From Paulinella micropora (taxonomy: Eukaryota > Cercozoa > Imbricatea > Euglyphida > Paulinellidae), in assembly GCA_019918135.1 (NCBI GenBank), contig WBZZ01006789.1:33501-97500 (forward strand): a stretch of DNA of 64,000 nucleotides. Direction: 5' to 3'. Of the stretch, positions 10,231-19,168 are shown one piece after another. Both the position numbers and the translations under genes were made by a program. Position 1 is the first letter of the stretch. Each line of letters begins with the position of its first letter. The notes beneath the pieces were generated by a model. It had not been told where the DNA came from and did not search any database. It saw only the letters and a list, made by a program, of their open reading frames with translations.

Positions 10231-10870
10231 GAGTTACCTGCGCGCCCTGAGCGAAATGAACCTGCTGGTCCGCAGTAAGGATCGCGACCGGGTGCAGGGC
10301 CCGGGCGATTCGGCCGAGTTCCGCCTGCCCTTACAGGAAGCGATTGAGGGCAAGTACCGCCTGATCTGGGCCACGGTGCCGAACGCCTGCTTCAACGTCA
10401 ACTCCAAGAACAACAAGCTCTACCTGACCAGCACGGCCACGGGCGACGTGACGATCACGATTCCCAGCCAGAACTATACAGGTCTCTGTTATTCTAGCCT
10501 CTTTTGCTCGCTAATAGCATGGCGTTCAATGCAGGGGAGACTTTGGCCGACACGCTGCAGTCGCTGCTGATCAACGAGGGCTACGTCCAGCCTGGTCAGA
10601 CCATCGGCATCGCGTACCTCGACACGCACCTGAAGCTGCAGTTTACGCTAAGCGCGGCCGCCGAGTTCGCGATCTACTGCTATCAGTCCAACAGCGACAG
10701 CGCGCACGCGGTGCTCGGCTTGGAGACCTCGGCCCAGAAGGGAGCGGGGACGTCGCTGCCAGCGGGGCAGACCAGGATCTTGCCGAACGTGGTGGCCTTG
10801 GGCCTGCCGACCTCGCTGGGCATACAGATCAAGGAATGCTCGACGCTGGCCTACTCGCTCGGCGGATTCC
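10231..10870 (+). CDS. Penton-like minor capsid protein with predicted 53-nt intron
   Basis: Two exons (10,231-10,481 and 10,535 onward) encode a protein of at least 195 residues. The N-terminal half (VTITIPSQNYT, then ETLADTLQSLL after the splice) lines up with the same region of the Polinton 2 penton at 57,746 (ALITIPEGNYTMNNLKNKL), and both share a later VLGLETS/VMGFDRN segment. This is the usual layout of penton or minor capsid proteins of Polintons and virophages (jelly-roll vertex protein). The start is the first ATG of the GC-rich block; the longer reading frame from 10,124 runs through AT-rich DNA and is unlikely. The end is unclear because the frame stays open into the next gene. The neighbours are the 95-aa basic protein and SLATT. 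Confidence 0.65.
10482..10534 (+). other. Predicted 53-nt spliceosomal intron in penton-like gene
   Basis: The donor is ACAG|GTCTCTG and the acceptor is TTCAATGCAG|GGG, with a GCTAATAG branch-like site and a pyrimidine-rich middle. Removal creates a GGG codon across the junction and turns two frames into one that aligns with the other penton in the window. Confidence 0.6.
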
Positions 10871-11158
10871 ATGAGGCCTATTGTGGGCGATGTATTTCAA
10901 GACGAAATCGCAATGGTAAGGAGCACTGGGGTGAAGTTGGTAAGAGCCGCGAGGGGCGCGCCACCGCGAGCACCGCGGCCGGCGGCAGCGGCAGCAGCAC
11001 CGCCACCGGACCCGGTCGAGCAGCACCACCACGACCCAGTCGAGTACACGCGCTACCTGCTGGCCCTGACCAAGAAGAAGAAGAACAGCTCCGGCGTGCC
11101 GGCCTTCAAGCCAAAAGCGGCCAGGCGAAAGAAGAAGAAGACGACGACGAAAATTTAA
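10871..11158 (+). CDS. 95-aa basic protein, copy B
   Basis: The 95-residue protein has a short N-terminal domain (MRPIVGDVFQDEIAM), a Pro/Ala-rich linker, a VEYTRYLLALTKKKK segment and a C-terminal Lys/Arg tail (PKAARRKKKK). The composition suggests DNA or nucleocapsid binding, similar in style to adenovirus-type core proteins, but I see no specific homology. It lies between penton and SLATT in the same direction, with 38 bases to the SLATT start. Confidence 0.6.
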   Translation: MRPIVGDVFQDEIAMVRSTGVKLVRAARGAPPRAPRPAAAAAAPPPDPVEQHHHDPVEYTRYLLALTKKKKNSSGVPAFKPKAARRKKKKTTTKI

Positions 11159-11196
11159 ATCTTGTCGCAAACTTTCTTTTAACAGAAAAAAGAGCG

Positions 11197-11520
11197 ATGT
11201 ACGAGAAAGTCGTGGTGCCACGGGAGGACTCGCATGACTCGGACGACTCGGACGTAAAGCGAGAGGAGGAAAAATGGTCCTCGCGCCACGAGTCTTATTT
11301 TGCCAGCGTGGTGGACGAATGTGCCCTGCACGCACGCCTCAATAACTCGGCTGGGTATTTTTACTACAACAAGTTCCTGGCCTTCGGGCTGCTGGCTACT
11401 ATCGTGCCGGCGATCTGCTCCGTTATCGTCGGCAACTTCGGCTTCAAGGCGTGCGAAGCGGGCCGGGCGGGCTACGACTGGGTGTCTGTCACATGTTTAA
11501 TTGTGGTAGCGATCATTTCT
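11197..11520 (+). pseudogene. SLATT-like gene, 5' half, copy B (split by insertion)
   Basis: It encodes the first 108 residues, through the second hydrophobic segment (VAIIS), then runs into the insert. The rest of the gene begins at 17,393. The sequence is otherwise the same as copies A and C apart from one substitution (FLAFG for FLVFG). Confidence 0.85.
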
Positions 11521-12665
11521 GCCTTTGGCACTGAGACTCCCAGCTCGCGCAAGCGGGGCTGCAGCCTGGCCCGCACTTGCTCTTCCGCCGCCAAGTAGCC
11601 GCGGGGCGTGTAGATCGTTTGTTGGTACTTGTCGAACAAGGAAAATGTCTCGTCCAGCACTTTCCTGGCCCTCGGGTAAAGGGGCAGCGCAATGACTATC
11701 TGGTGGAGGCTCGCTGGAGCGTACGCCGCCCAGAGGTCCTCAAAGAGCGTAGAGACCACCCCGCCCGCCTCGGCGGCATGTCCTTGCGCAATGGGCAAGA
11801 CATGCCGCCGGATGCCACCGACCCAGAGCTCCCGGGCGCCCGCCAGCTGCCCTCTGCGCTCTTGCGCATCCACGGGCCAGTGGAACACGGTCCCCAGTTT
11901 CCAGTCGTGGTGCCGAGTGGACGCCTCGCTGACGTGGACGTGCCCCAAATTCTCCACGTACCACACTTCGCTCTTGTTCAGGAGAAATCTGCCGTCCTCA
12001 TAATGCAGCTGTCGGAGCCCGTTGTCTTCGCCGCCCGGGCAAAACTCCTTTTCCAAGCGGAGCTAGCGTTCCGGGTGCTCTGCTATTTCATCTAGCACTC
12101 CGTACATTTCCTCTAGCAGCTTGTCCACGTTGGCAGTGGGGCGTGGGTGTTCAAGCGCCGCTTTCTTTTCTTGCTCCGTCATCTGGCCAGCGCGCTTGTG
12201 TCCTGCATCCACGTATTGGTTGTAGAGCAATTTCCAGGCTTTCTGGGAGACTGGCTCCGCGCTGGGCCCGAGCCACTCGAGCTGCGTATAGTTGCAGGCC
12301 AGAGAAGGCACCCTGTGCTTAAAGGTCTTTTGCGCGCGTTGCCAGGCGCCGAAGCGCAGCCAGGCAAGCGGTGTGTAGCAGGGCCCGGCGCGGCTTTGCT
12401 GGGCCTGGGCAGACCGGTTGGCAATGTCTCTGTCTTCCGGCCTGGCGCTGTCCCACGCCGCCAGTTCGTTGCTAGCCCGATAAATCGTCTGCAGCTCTGA
12501 GCAGGAGCGGATCGACTCCAAAAACACTGCCCAGAACACGATCTCCCGCACGGCTACCTGTGCGACAAAAGCGCTGTGCTTTTCTTCGCCCCGCACAAGC
12601 AGCTCGGCCGCCACGGGGCGGCGGGGCCGGGCCCGGAAGCAACGCGGGCAAGGCGAAGAAGACAT
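11521..12665 (-). pseudogene. Unrecognised protein with in-frame TAG, C-terminus cut at insert edge
   Basis: One frame runs from ATG at 12,663-12,665 to the left edge of the insert, interrupted only by a TAG at 12,063-12,065. The first 200 residues begin with a CPRCFRARP Cys pair, carry long helices and end in a coiled region (NVDKLLEEMYGVLDEIAEHPER). The second 182 or so residues contain HHDWKLGTVFHWP and a helical end, then pass into SLATT antisense sequence. There is no ATG just after the TAG, so a single gene with a nonsense codon is more likely than two genes. Function is unknown. Confidence 0.5.
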
Positions 12666-12973
12666 GTACTTTGGGAGGGAGGGGGGTTTTCTCTTACCTT
12701 TTTTTAAAAGACTAAACGAGACTGAATTTCATTTCTGTGTGCGTAGCTCTTGCGCCCTCGTCCCCCCCTCCCCGCCCCCCCACACCCTTCCGCGCCAGCC
12801 TTTTTTTTTTGTTTCTTGTTTTTTTTTACAGATCTGGCCGCGCTCCCATTTTCTTGTTTGGTTTTCGCTCTTTTCCCCTTCTTCCTTGCGGTCTTCTTCT
12901 TCTTTTTTTTTATATGTCTTTTTTTGGTGTTACCCAAACCATTCTAAAAATTCTGGTGTTAGCTTTTTTTGGG

Positions 12974-14050
12974 ATGGGCCACCTGCCGTCTCGCGAATGT
13001 CCCGCCTCTACTACGGTGGTCGTCGCGGCACATTGTCGCGACGTCGCTCTGTGCCTCACGCTGACCGCGCACCTGCGCGGTTGTCGCGTCGTGCTCGCGG
13101 CGGGAGACACCGTGTCTCAGTACCAGGCGGCGCTCACTGCATCGTCAGCTGTACGGCGGGGCTTAGACGCCAAGGCGGCCGAACGGGCGCTGGACTTTCT
13201 GCTCGAACGCCTGCAGTCGGGCCTCGTGCGCGTGAGGCCGCACAGCCGCGCCGAGCTGCTGGCCGAGCTCAGCACGAACTTGAGAGCGCTGCTGCCCCGG
13301 GGCCTTAGTGCGTCCGAGGCTCTGGACAGTGCGGCCTTTGTCAGCCACACGCTCTTGGCCGAGTCCGAGGCTTTGTCGCACTACCCGGACACAGAGCTGC
13401 TGGTGTTTGCGAGCGCTACCCGTGCGTCATCCGAGAGTGAGTTCCGGGTCATGCGCCAAGTGCTGCGGGACTGTGTCGTGCGCTACCGGCCCGTGGCCAG
13501 AATCTGTGTGCCGAACTGCGGCGGCGCGCTGATCGCTCCCGTCGCTGCTACAGTAGGTGCGGTGAGGTGCGCGCTGGAGACCATCTACCGCGAGTGCCAG
13601 GGCGGGGGCGCGCCAGTGCCCGCGTTCAGCCTGCACTACTACCTGTTCGGCCTGGGCTGCGACGCGCACGCGCCCCCGATCGCGGCCGCGCTCAACATCT
13701 TGAACTTTCATGACCGCTACCCGCAATCGCGGGGCCGCTTCGACGACGGCCTCGCCGAACGGTTCTACCGGCGTTTCAAGGCGGCCGGCGTCGCACCCGG
13801 GCCCGCGCTAGCGGGGTGGGCCGCTGCGTACGAGCTGCTGCGCAACGAGAGTTGCGAGACTTCGCTCTGGTGGGTTTACTTCAATGTCTACATTTGCGGC
13901 CAGCCCGAGTACGCGCACCTGCTAGCTAACGTCGACAGGGAGCCCACGCCCGAGGAGTTCGACCACGACTTTCTGGCCATGTCGGACCCGGCGGGCGCCG
14001 TGATGGTGCGCAAGCTGTTGGCTAGCTGTTACGTGATCGATTTTCTCTAG
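12974..14050 (+). CDS. Unrecognised 358-aa protein
   Basis: Codon use is strongly GC-rich from the ATG at 12,974, whereas the open frame before it (12,737-12,973) crosses low-complexity pyrimidine DNA and is probably leader. The protein is mostly helical, with ten cysteines spread along it and a region FSLHYYLFGLGCDAHAPP. The end is EEFDHDFLAMSDPAGAVMVRKLL. No signal peptide or membrane segment is seen from the chosen start; an upstream ATG at 12,914 would add a hydrophobic stretch. The A/T-rich sequence after the stop (TTTAAAATTAAAAAG) could hold a polyadenylation region. The gene is divergent from the one at 11,521-12,665. No function can be assigned. Confidence 0.6.
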   Translation: MGHLPSRECPASTTVVVAAHCRDVALCLTLTAHLRGCRVVLAAGDTVSQYQAALTASSAVRRGLDAKAAERALDFLLERLQSGLVRVRPHSRAELLAELSTNLRALLPRGLSASEALDSAAFVSHTLLAESEALSHYPDTELLVFASATRASSESEFRVMRQVLRDCVVRYRPVARICVPNCGGALIAPVAATVGAVRCALETIYRECQGGGAPVPAFSLHYYLFGLGCDAHAPPIAAALNILNFHDRYPQSRGRFDDGLAERFYRRFKAAGVAPGPALAGWAAAYELLRNESCETSLWWVYFNVYICGQPEYAHLLANVDREPTPEEFDHDFLAMSDPAGAVMVRKLLASCYVIDFL

Positions 14051-14270
14051 CACCTCTTTAAAATTAAAAAGAAAAGTTTGCCTTGGTGGTGTTTTTTTTC
14101 CTTCCAAAAAACAGGCCTTTTTTCTTGTTGCCCGGGCCGGGGAATCGGGACGGTCTGCCGTAGCTCTCGAGTAAAGCTCGGAAAAAAGGTAGTACATTTT
14201 ATGAAAAGCTCGACAGAAAGTCTTCACGCGGGAAGGAGGAGGAGGGGGGGAGGGGGGGCGCGCGCACAAT

Positions 14271-15119
14271 TCAAGCCAGGCCCGCTGGCACCGGGACCGG
14301 CGCCGACGGCACCGGCACCGGCGCGCCGGCACCGGCGCGGAGGTCTCCCAACTCCAAGGAGACCTTGTCTAAGAAGAGCTCCACTGCCTCCGCGCGGAAC
14401 TGCGAGGTGGGGCCAAAGGAGCGCAAGGTTTCCAGCGCGGTGTCTAGTTGTTTCTCGAGTCTGGCCAGTTGGTGGATGGACTCTGCCATTTGGGACAGGC
14501 GCTGCTTCCGTTCCCGGACGCTCTTGGCAATGTCATTTCCTCTGCCGGCATTGCCCCCGCTGGTTCCCGCGGGCTCTCTCCTTTGCTTCTTTCTGGGACG
14601 TCGGGGGGTCTCGGGGGCCGCGCCCGGGGCCGACGACACTGGCGCCACCGCTCTTGCTGCTTCCTCTTTGTCGCTGTCCTCGTCGTCCTCCTCCTCGGTT
14701 GTTTCGTCGCTGGTCTCGGGCGGCTGAGCAGAGCCCTTGCCTCCTTCCGGGACATTGGAGCCCGGGATCATGTGATAAACCGCAGGGAGCTGTAAAGACG
14801 GGTCGCTGCAAACGCGCTTAAACTCCTTGAGCAATTCCTCGGCTGCTGGTCCTGTCATCTCGAATCGATCAAACAATCTCGCTAAGGAATCCTGGCTGCA
14901 GGCGAGGCTGGCGAGCGGAGTGCCCTTAAATTTGACCCGAGTGAAGACCACGTCACGGAACCTGCGCTTGGCGCTCTGGATCTTCTGGCGTGCTCTTTTG
15001 AGTCCGCAGTCCTGGACGTAGTTCAGCGCGCGGGACACGTTGATCAAGCCTAGCAAGGGGTCTGCCGTGATGCTACCAAAGATGCTCACGGAGAACCTGC
15101 CGTCCAGGTGGTCCGACAT
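14271..15119 (-). CDS. Unrecognised 282-aa protein with acidic and NLS-like regions
   Basis: The N-terminal domain (about residues 1-110) has a mixed alpha/beta pattern and a LLGLINVSRALNYV segment that loosely recalls KilA-N/BRO-type DNA-binding domains of large viruses; this is a weak impression. It is followed by a long acidic run (ETTEEEDDEDSDKEE), a Pro/Ala linker, a basic cluster RRPRKKQRRE that could be a nuclear localisation signal, a coiled coil (about residues 195-245) and a Pro/Val/Ala-rich C-terminus. The start at MSDHLDGRF is preferred over the upstream MRYTLF because coding-like sequence begins there. A nucleic-acid-binding or nuclear regulatory role is inference. Confidence 0.55.
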   Translation of the reverse strand: MSDHLDGRFSVSIFGSITADPLLGLINVSRALNYVQDCGLKRARQKIQSAKRRFRDVVFTRVKFKGTPLASLACSQDSLARLFDRFEMTGPAAEELLKEFKRVCSDPSLQLPAVYHMIPGSNVPEGGKGSAQPPETSDETTEEEDDEDSDKEEAARAVAPVSSAPGAAPETPRRPRKKQRREPAGTSGGNAGRGNDIAKSVRERKQRLSQMAESIHQLARLEKQLDTALETLRSFGPTSQFRAEAVELFLDKVSLELGDLRAGAGAPVPVPSAPVPVPAGLA

Positions 15120-15409
15120 GCCTTCCCCCGCCGGGGTTAGAGGGAAGAGTGTGTAGCGCACAAGCCAAAAGAGAGCTTAAACCTCTTTTGCTTTCGCCAC
15201 CTTCTCAGGCCCCCCCCCCCCCGAGAGGGGGGGGAGGGAAAGGGCGGGCCGGCTCCTTTTCCCTGCCAAAAGTTTGCCAACTCCGACGAGATTTTTTTCT
15301 GTTTTCTTCCTTGGCCGCAAATTGCGACACGGTGTCGTTTTTACCGGAAATGTAGGGTGGCAGGATTCTAGAATTCAGCTCAGAGAATTTGACAAGAGGC
15401 CCGCCTGCA

Positions 15410-15610
15410 CCTGCCACAGGAAAAGTCAGGCGTCAGGATTCTGGTTTTTGGGGGCATCGGGAAAAAAATCCGCACCTGGAACCACAAAAGTCAGGCGCCA
15501 GGATTCTGGGTTTTTGGGGGGCATCGGGAAAAAAAATTCGCACCTGGCACCACAAAAGTCAGGCGTCAGGATTTTGGGTTTTTTGGGGGCATTGGGGGGT
15601 CTCAAGCCGC
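15410..15610 (+). repeat. Three tandem copies of a 66-bp unit
   Basis: Units begin at about 15,421, 15,487 and 15,555, each starting AAAAGTCAGGCG and continuing GGATTCTGG, a G run, CATCGGGAAAA and CGCACCTGG. They share about 90 percent identity. They lie in a non-coding stretch (15,120-15,790) with homopolymer runs of C, G and A and no convincing gene. Confidence 0.85.
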
Positions 15611-15951
15611 ACCGGACACCTCACAGATCCGGTGACTCCAAAAAATTCCTTCAATAAGTGTTGGCCAAAAACAAAAAAAAATCCCCTCCCACCAATGTTC
15701 GCTCGCCCGGCATTTAAGGAAAAAGGAGAGGGGGGGGGGGCCGCGTAAACGCCACCCCGCCGATTTTAAAAAAACCGGCCCCCCCTCGTTTAATGAGGGG
15801 AAAAGGCTGGGGAGGGGGCAGCCGCCGCAGCCGCAACACAGCGGGCGCCGTCACACCGACGTCCCCGACGAACAGTTCGTGGGTGACGTAGGTGTGACGC
15901 AGACCAACTTCCGACGAGGAGGTTCGCAGCTCCAGCCTGCGCAGCCGCAGC

Positions 15952-15988
15952 CACGAATCTCGCGCTCACCCCGGTGGCGAGATTCGTG
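15952..15988. other. Perfect 12-bp hairpin
   Basis: CACGAATCTCGC and its complement GCGAGATTCGTG are separated by 13 bases. It lies in the non-coding GC-rich stretch between the 282-aa gene and the Ser/Thr/Pro-rich gene. Confidence 0.85.
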
Positions 15989-16104
15989 TCTGCTTGTTCT
16001 GACATTCGATGGCTTCGCTTGGGGGTGAGGGGGGGGGGGGAAAGGCAACACCTGTGGAGGCCGAGAAAATGCCCCGCGAACCTGCTGGCGGCCCTCCCAC
16101 ACCG

Positions 16105-16193
16105 GTGTGACATTTCTCGTGCGGCCCCCCCCCCTTTCCTCTCTTTGGGGGGGGGAGGGGGAGAGAGAGGGGGCCGCACGAGAAATGTCACAC
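16105..16193. other. Large perfect inverted repeat with homopurine/homopyrimidine loop
   Basis: Arms 16,105-16,129 and 16,169-16,193 are perfect 25-bp complements (starting GTGTGACATTTCTCG). The 39-base loop is a C/T run followed by a G/A run, which can also pair with itself, so nearly the whole 89 bases could form a cruciform or triplex-prone structure. It could be an origin, a terminator or a recombination site; nothing in the sequence decides. Confidence 0.9.
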
Positions 16194-16311
16194 ACCCTCG
16201 CTGATTCAGGGCGAGGGAGGAAAAATCATTTTCAACCTTTTTTTTTATTCTGCACAATTTTTACAACTAGAATTGGCGGACTGGACTGTAAAAAAAACCA
16301 GTTATTCACTT

Positions 16312-17388
16312 TTAAAAAAAGGGGGGAGGGCTGGGAGAACGCATCTGGCTTAGGCTGATACTCGCTGAGGTCGTCGGGGTGATGGTCTTGGAGCTGCTCG
16401 GCGTGACCGACGGCGTGGCCGAAGCTGAAGGCGTGCGAGACTGCGTAATCGAACTCGTGGGGCTTGCGGAGGTCGTGGGCGTCACGGACGGCGTGACTGA
16501 TTTAGTTGGCGTCACGGACGGCGACAGCGAAATGGTTGGCGTCGCGGACGGCGACAGCGAAATGGTTGGCGTCGCGGACGGCGTCGGGTTCTGTGTCAGC
16601 AGGTAAAGCGCGGTCCCGGCACTGCCGCATGGCAGCATTGCAATCTCTGCCGTAGACCCGCCGACGCCGACGCAGACATTTGAGCTCGCCAGCTGGTACA
16701 GCGGGCCGCCAAAGGCGGCCGACACGTTGCGCGAGCCAGCAAGTGCTACCTGCACCAGCTCGAACCACTCGCTCAAGCCAGCGGTGGCGGTGGTCGTAAC
16801 AGTTGTGCCGTTGCCGTACCACTTGTTGCTGCCAGCCCCGTAGTTGGCAAAAACGACTGAGTACCGCAGGCGGTCTGTGTCGGGCAGAAGTGTACACCAC
16901 TGCGCCTGGCGGCTAGCGGCGTCCAGCCCCCCTCGGGGGTCTAATGCCATGGACGCCAGGGTCGTGGCCACGCGGCCGGTAGGCCCGAGCCACAGCAGCT
17001 CCTCGCCGCTGGCCAGCAGCCTGGACACGACCAGGTTCACGTAGCCCTGCGTCGTCTCGTACACCAGCGGCCGCGGCGTCACCGACACGGACGGCGTGCG
17101 CGACGCAGTGACCGAAGTGGTCACCGACACGGACGCCGTGATCGACGTAGTGACCGAAATAGACGGTGTCACCGAGGCCCTCACATCAAACGGCGCGAAC
17201 ACGGCCAGTTTGTAGCTCACTGACGCAGCATAGTTCGAGAGGACGTACTTCCCCGAAGGAACAATATAACCGCAGCAAAACAAACTGACGGCGAGGCGCC
17301 CCGACTGAAAGCACCACAGCGACCCATCAGAGCCAAGGGCTATCCGCGCGCGTAGCGGCGAGAAACGCTCTGTGAAATCCAGTGCCAT
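16312..17388 (-). CDS. Ser/Thr/Pro-repeat protein, probable surface or virion protein
   Basis: The 358-residue frame starts at the ATG next to the right insert edge. The N-terminal part (1-75) has beta-type sequence with cysteines; two blocks of degenerate TPSxS/SVTxSxT repeats (about 75-105 and 268-350) flank a central globular region of about 160 residues with VCVGVGG and GNGTTVTTT. Such S/T/P repeats are common in predicted glycosylated surface proteins of large DNA viruses and protists. The end (MRSPSPPPFF) runs into a G-rich homopolymer and may be out of frame, so the true C-terminus is uncertain. No signal peptide is clear. Function is not known. Confidence 0.55.
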   Translation of the reverse strand: MALDFTERFSPLRARIALGSDGSLWCFQSGRLAVSLFCCGYIVPSGKYVLSNYAASVSYKLAVFAPFDVRASVTPSISVTTSITASVSVTTSVTASRTPSVSVTPRPLVYETTQGYVNLVVSRLLASGEELLWLGPTGRVATTLASMALDPRGGLDAASRQAQWCTLLPDTDRLRYSVVFANYGAGSNKWYGNGTTVTTTATAGLSEWFELVQVALAGSRNVSAAFGGPLYQLASSNVCVGVGGSTAEIAMLPCGSAGTALYLLTQNPTPSATPTISLSPSATPTISLSPSVTPTKSVTPSVTPTTSASPTSSITQSRTPSASATPSVTPSSSKTITPTTSASISLSQMRSPSPPPFF

Positions 17389-17392
17389 GGCG

Positions 17393-17736
17393 TTTCTGGA
17401 GTGAACTCATTTTTCAACTTTGGGCAAAAAGCAGAGCGCCACTTCTCCTGTGAGATCCTCTTTGAAATGGTTAAGAACGAGCTGTCTGTAGAAATGGCTA
17501 AAAAAAGACGATTCAGATTAGCAGCGGACGTGCTGCTGGTCAAGATTACCATGGCCCTGGAGAAAGTGCGTTCGAACGAGCAGGTCATACCGGCAGTAGT
17601 GTTATGGGCGCACCGTATGGACCGCGAGAAGCTGGCCAAAGCGCGAGCGCAGATGGTGACGAGCGGCGACCCGGTCAGGATCCACCATGGCACGCCCGTG
17701 ACGCTGGGCCGGCACTTTATCCCGATGCCTACATGA
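17393..17736 (+). pseudogene. SLATT-like gene, 3' half, copy B
   Basis: It encodes the cytoplasmic-type helical tail from GVNSFFNFGQKAE to the stop at 17,734-17,736 and continues the fragment ending at 11,520. The stop region overlaps the convergent 115-aa gene by 8 bases. Confidence 0.85.
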
Positions 17737-18076
17737 CCGTGCAGACCTTGGGACACAGCTCGCAGCAGTTGGAAGCGAGGGCGGCCTTCACGAGCTCCCA
17801 GATCACGTCGACTACTGGCGGGATCAACTTGTCCACGTTGTCGTCAGGACACAAGTCCACGAGCACAGACACGAGGATCTGCTTCTTCTCCTCACCAGTA
17901 TGATTAGTATAGAGAGCAAGGTACTTGACCCCGTGAACAATGAGCTGCGGCACTGACTGCCAGCTGAAGTCGCTGTATGTCCGCTTGAGCTCGAGTGCGA
18001 GCTCGTGCGAGGTTACGGTGATGGACTCTGGCGACGAGGGCATCAGCCGTTGTTCGGTCTTGCGTCTTTGCAACAT
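17729..18076 (-). CDS. 115-aa conserved viral-like protein, copy B
   Basis: The protein is identical to that of copy A. It is divergent from R2 across the same 112-base AT-rich promoter-like gap. Confidence 0.75.
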   Translation of the reverse strand: MLQRRKTEQRLMPSSPESITVTSHELALELKRTYSDFSWQSVPQLIVHGVKYLALYTNHTGEEKKQILVSVLVDLCPDDNVDKLIPPVVDVIWELVKAALASNCCELCPKVCTVM

Positions 18077-18188
18077 GTTCTTTGTTTTTGTTTTGCGCTA
18101 TAAGAAAAAAAATATATCCTCTTTCCCCTTTACTATTAAAAGGAGAGTGAATGGCCTTGTTGAAACTAGATAACCGGCAGCTGCACGA

Positions 18189-19168
18189 ATGATGGACACT
18201 GAAGAAAAACTGCTCGTGCCGGAAGAATCGCGGTTTTGTCTCTTTCCCATCAGGCGTCTGGACCTGTATTCATTCTATGAAGCTTCCCTGCGCTCGTTCT
18301 GGACGGCAGACGAGCTTGATCTGAGCCGGGAACAGGCCGATTCAAGAAATTGAGTGCGGACGAGCAGCATTTTATTAAGATGGTGCTGGGCTTTTTCGCC
18401 TCGAGCGACGGCATCATCCAAGAGAACCTGGCCGCTAATTTTTTAGCCGAAGTGCAGTTCAGTGAAGCGAGACTTTTTTATTCTTACCAGATCTTTAATG
18501 AGGCCGAACACTCGCGGACCTGCAGCCTGTTGATCGACACGATCATCAGCGACCAGCAAGAGAAGGACAAGTTGTTCAATGCGATCACGCAGGTCCCGAC
18601 CGTCGCACAAAAAGCCAAGTGGGCGCTGCAGTGGCTCAGCCCGGCCCGGTCTTCGTTTGCCGAGCGGCTGGTGGCGTTCGCTTGTGTGGAACTTGTCCAG
18701 TTCGCCTCTTCTTTCGCCTCCATCTTTTGGCTGAAACAAAAGCACCCGGGCCTGCTGCAGGGCCTGTGTACCAGCAACGAGTTTATTGCGCGGGACGAGA
18801 CGCCGCACGGCCTGTTTGCGTGCCACTTGTACAAGCACCACGTGTCGAACAAGCTGCAGATGTCGCGCATTTTCCAGATCGTGGCCGGCTGTGTCGAAGT
18901 CGAGCGGAGGTTCATCAGCGAGTCGCTGCTGGTGGCCCTGTTAGGCCTGAACGCCACGCTGATGGAACGGTACGTTGAGTTCGTGGCCAACGGCCTGCTG
19001 CAGAACTTGGGCCTGAGCGAAAAGCTGTACGGGGTGGCCAAGTGTCCCTTGCCCTTCATGGAGCAGCTAGGCGTGGTAGGCAAGACTAACTTTTTCGAGA
19101 AAAGAGTGAGCGAGTACGCGCGGGCACCGGCCAAGGAGCCGGAATGGGGCCTAGACCAGGACTTCTAG
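18189..19168 (+). pseudogene. R2 subunit, frameshifted and lacking the radical tyrosine, copy B
   Basis: The same one-base deletion as in copy A (near 18,341) breaks the frame. In addition the tyrosyl radical codon in the EHSRTY motif is TGC (Cys, at about 18,521) in this copy, against TAC in copies A and C. Two independent lesions make an active R2 from this copy very unlikely. Confidence 0.9.

Larger units (their letters stand above)
10231..11520 (+). repeat. Viral segment copy B, left part (inverted relative to A and C)
   Basis: It carries the penton-like gene, the 95-aa basic gene and the first half of SLATT. It continues at 17,393 after the 5.87-kb insert. From about 10,603 onward it matches the complement of 31,553-32,105; the first 370 bases are unique in the window. 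Confidence 0.9.
11516..17397. mobile_element. 5.87-kb GC-rich insertion flanked by TTTCT direct repeat
   Basis: Uninterrupted SLATT copies read ATCATTTCTGGAGTG. In copy B the left edge is ATCATTTCT|GCCTTTGG and the right edge is GGCG|TTTCTGGAGTG, so five bases (11,516-11,520 and 17,393-17,397) are present twice, as expected of a target site duplication. Both ends have GGCACTG a few bases inside in inverted orientation (GCCTTTGGCACTG at the left; CGCCATGGCACTG on the complement at the right), a possible short imperfect terminal inverted repeat. There is no transposase or integrase I can recognise among its genes. It could instead be a rearranged piece of the same virus, since one gene is cut at the left edge. 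Confidence 0.6.

Noticed and set aside
10917-11188. Possible intron from GTAAGG to TTTCTTTTAACAG linking penton or basic protein to SLATT
   Set aside because: The sites look good, but the interval holds the 95-aa coding frame and no homology supports a fusion.
15790-16257. Open frames on both strands across the C/G homopolymers
   Set aside because: The frames come from homopolymers and the palindrome; composition is not coding-like.
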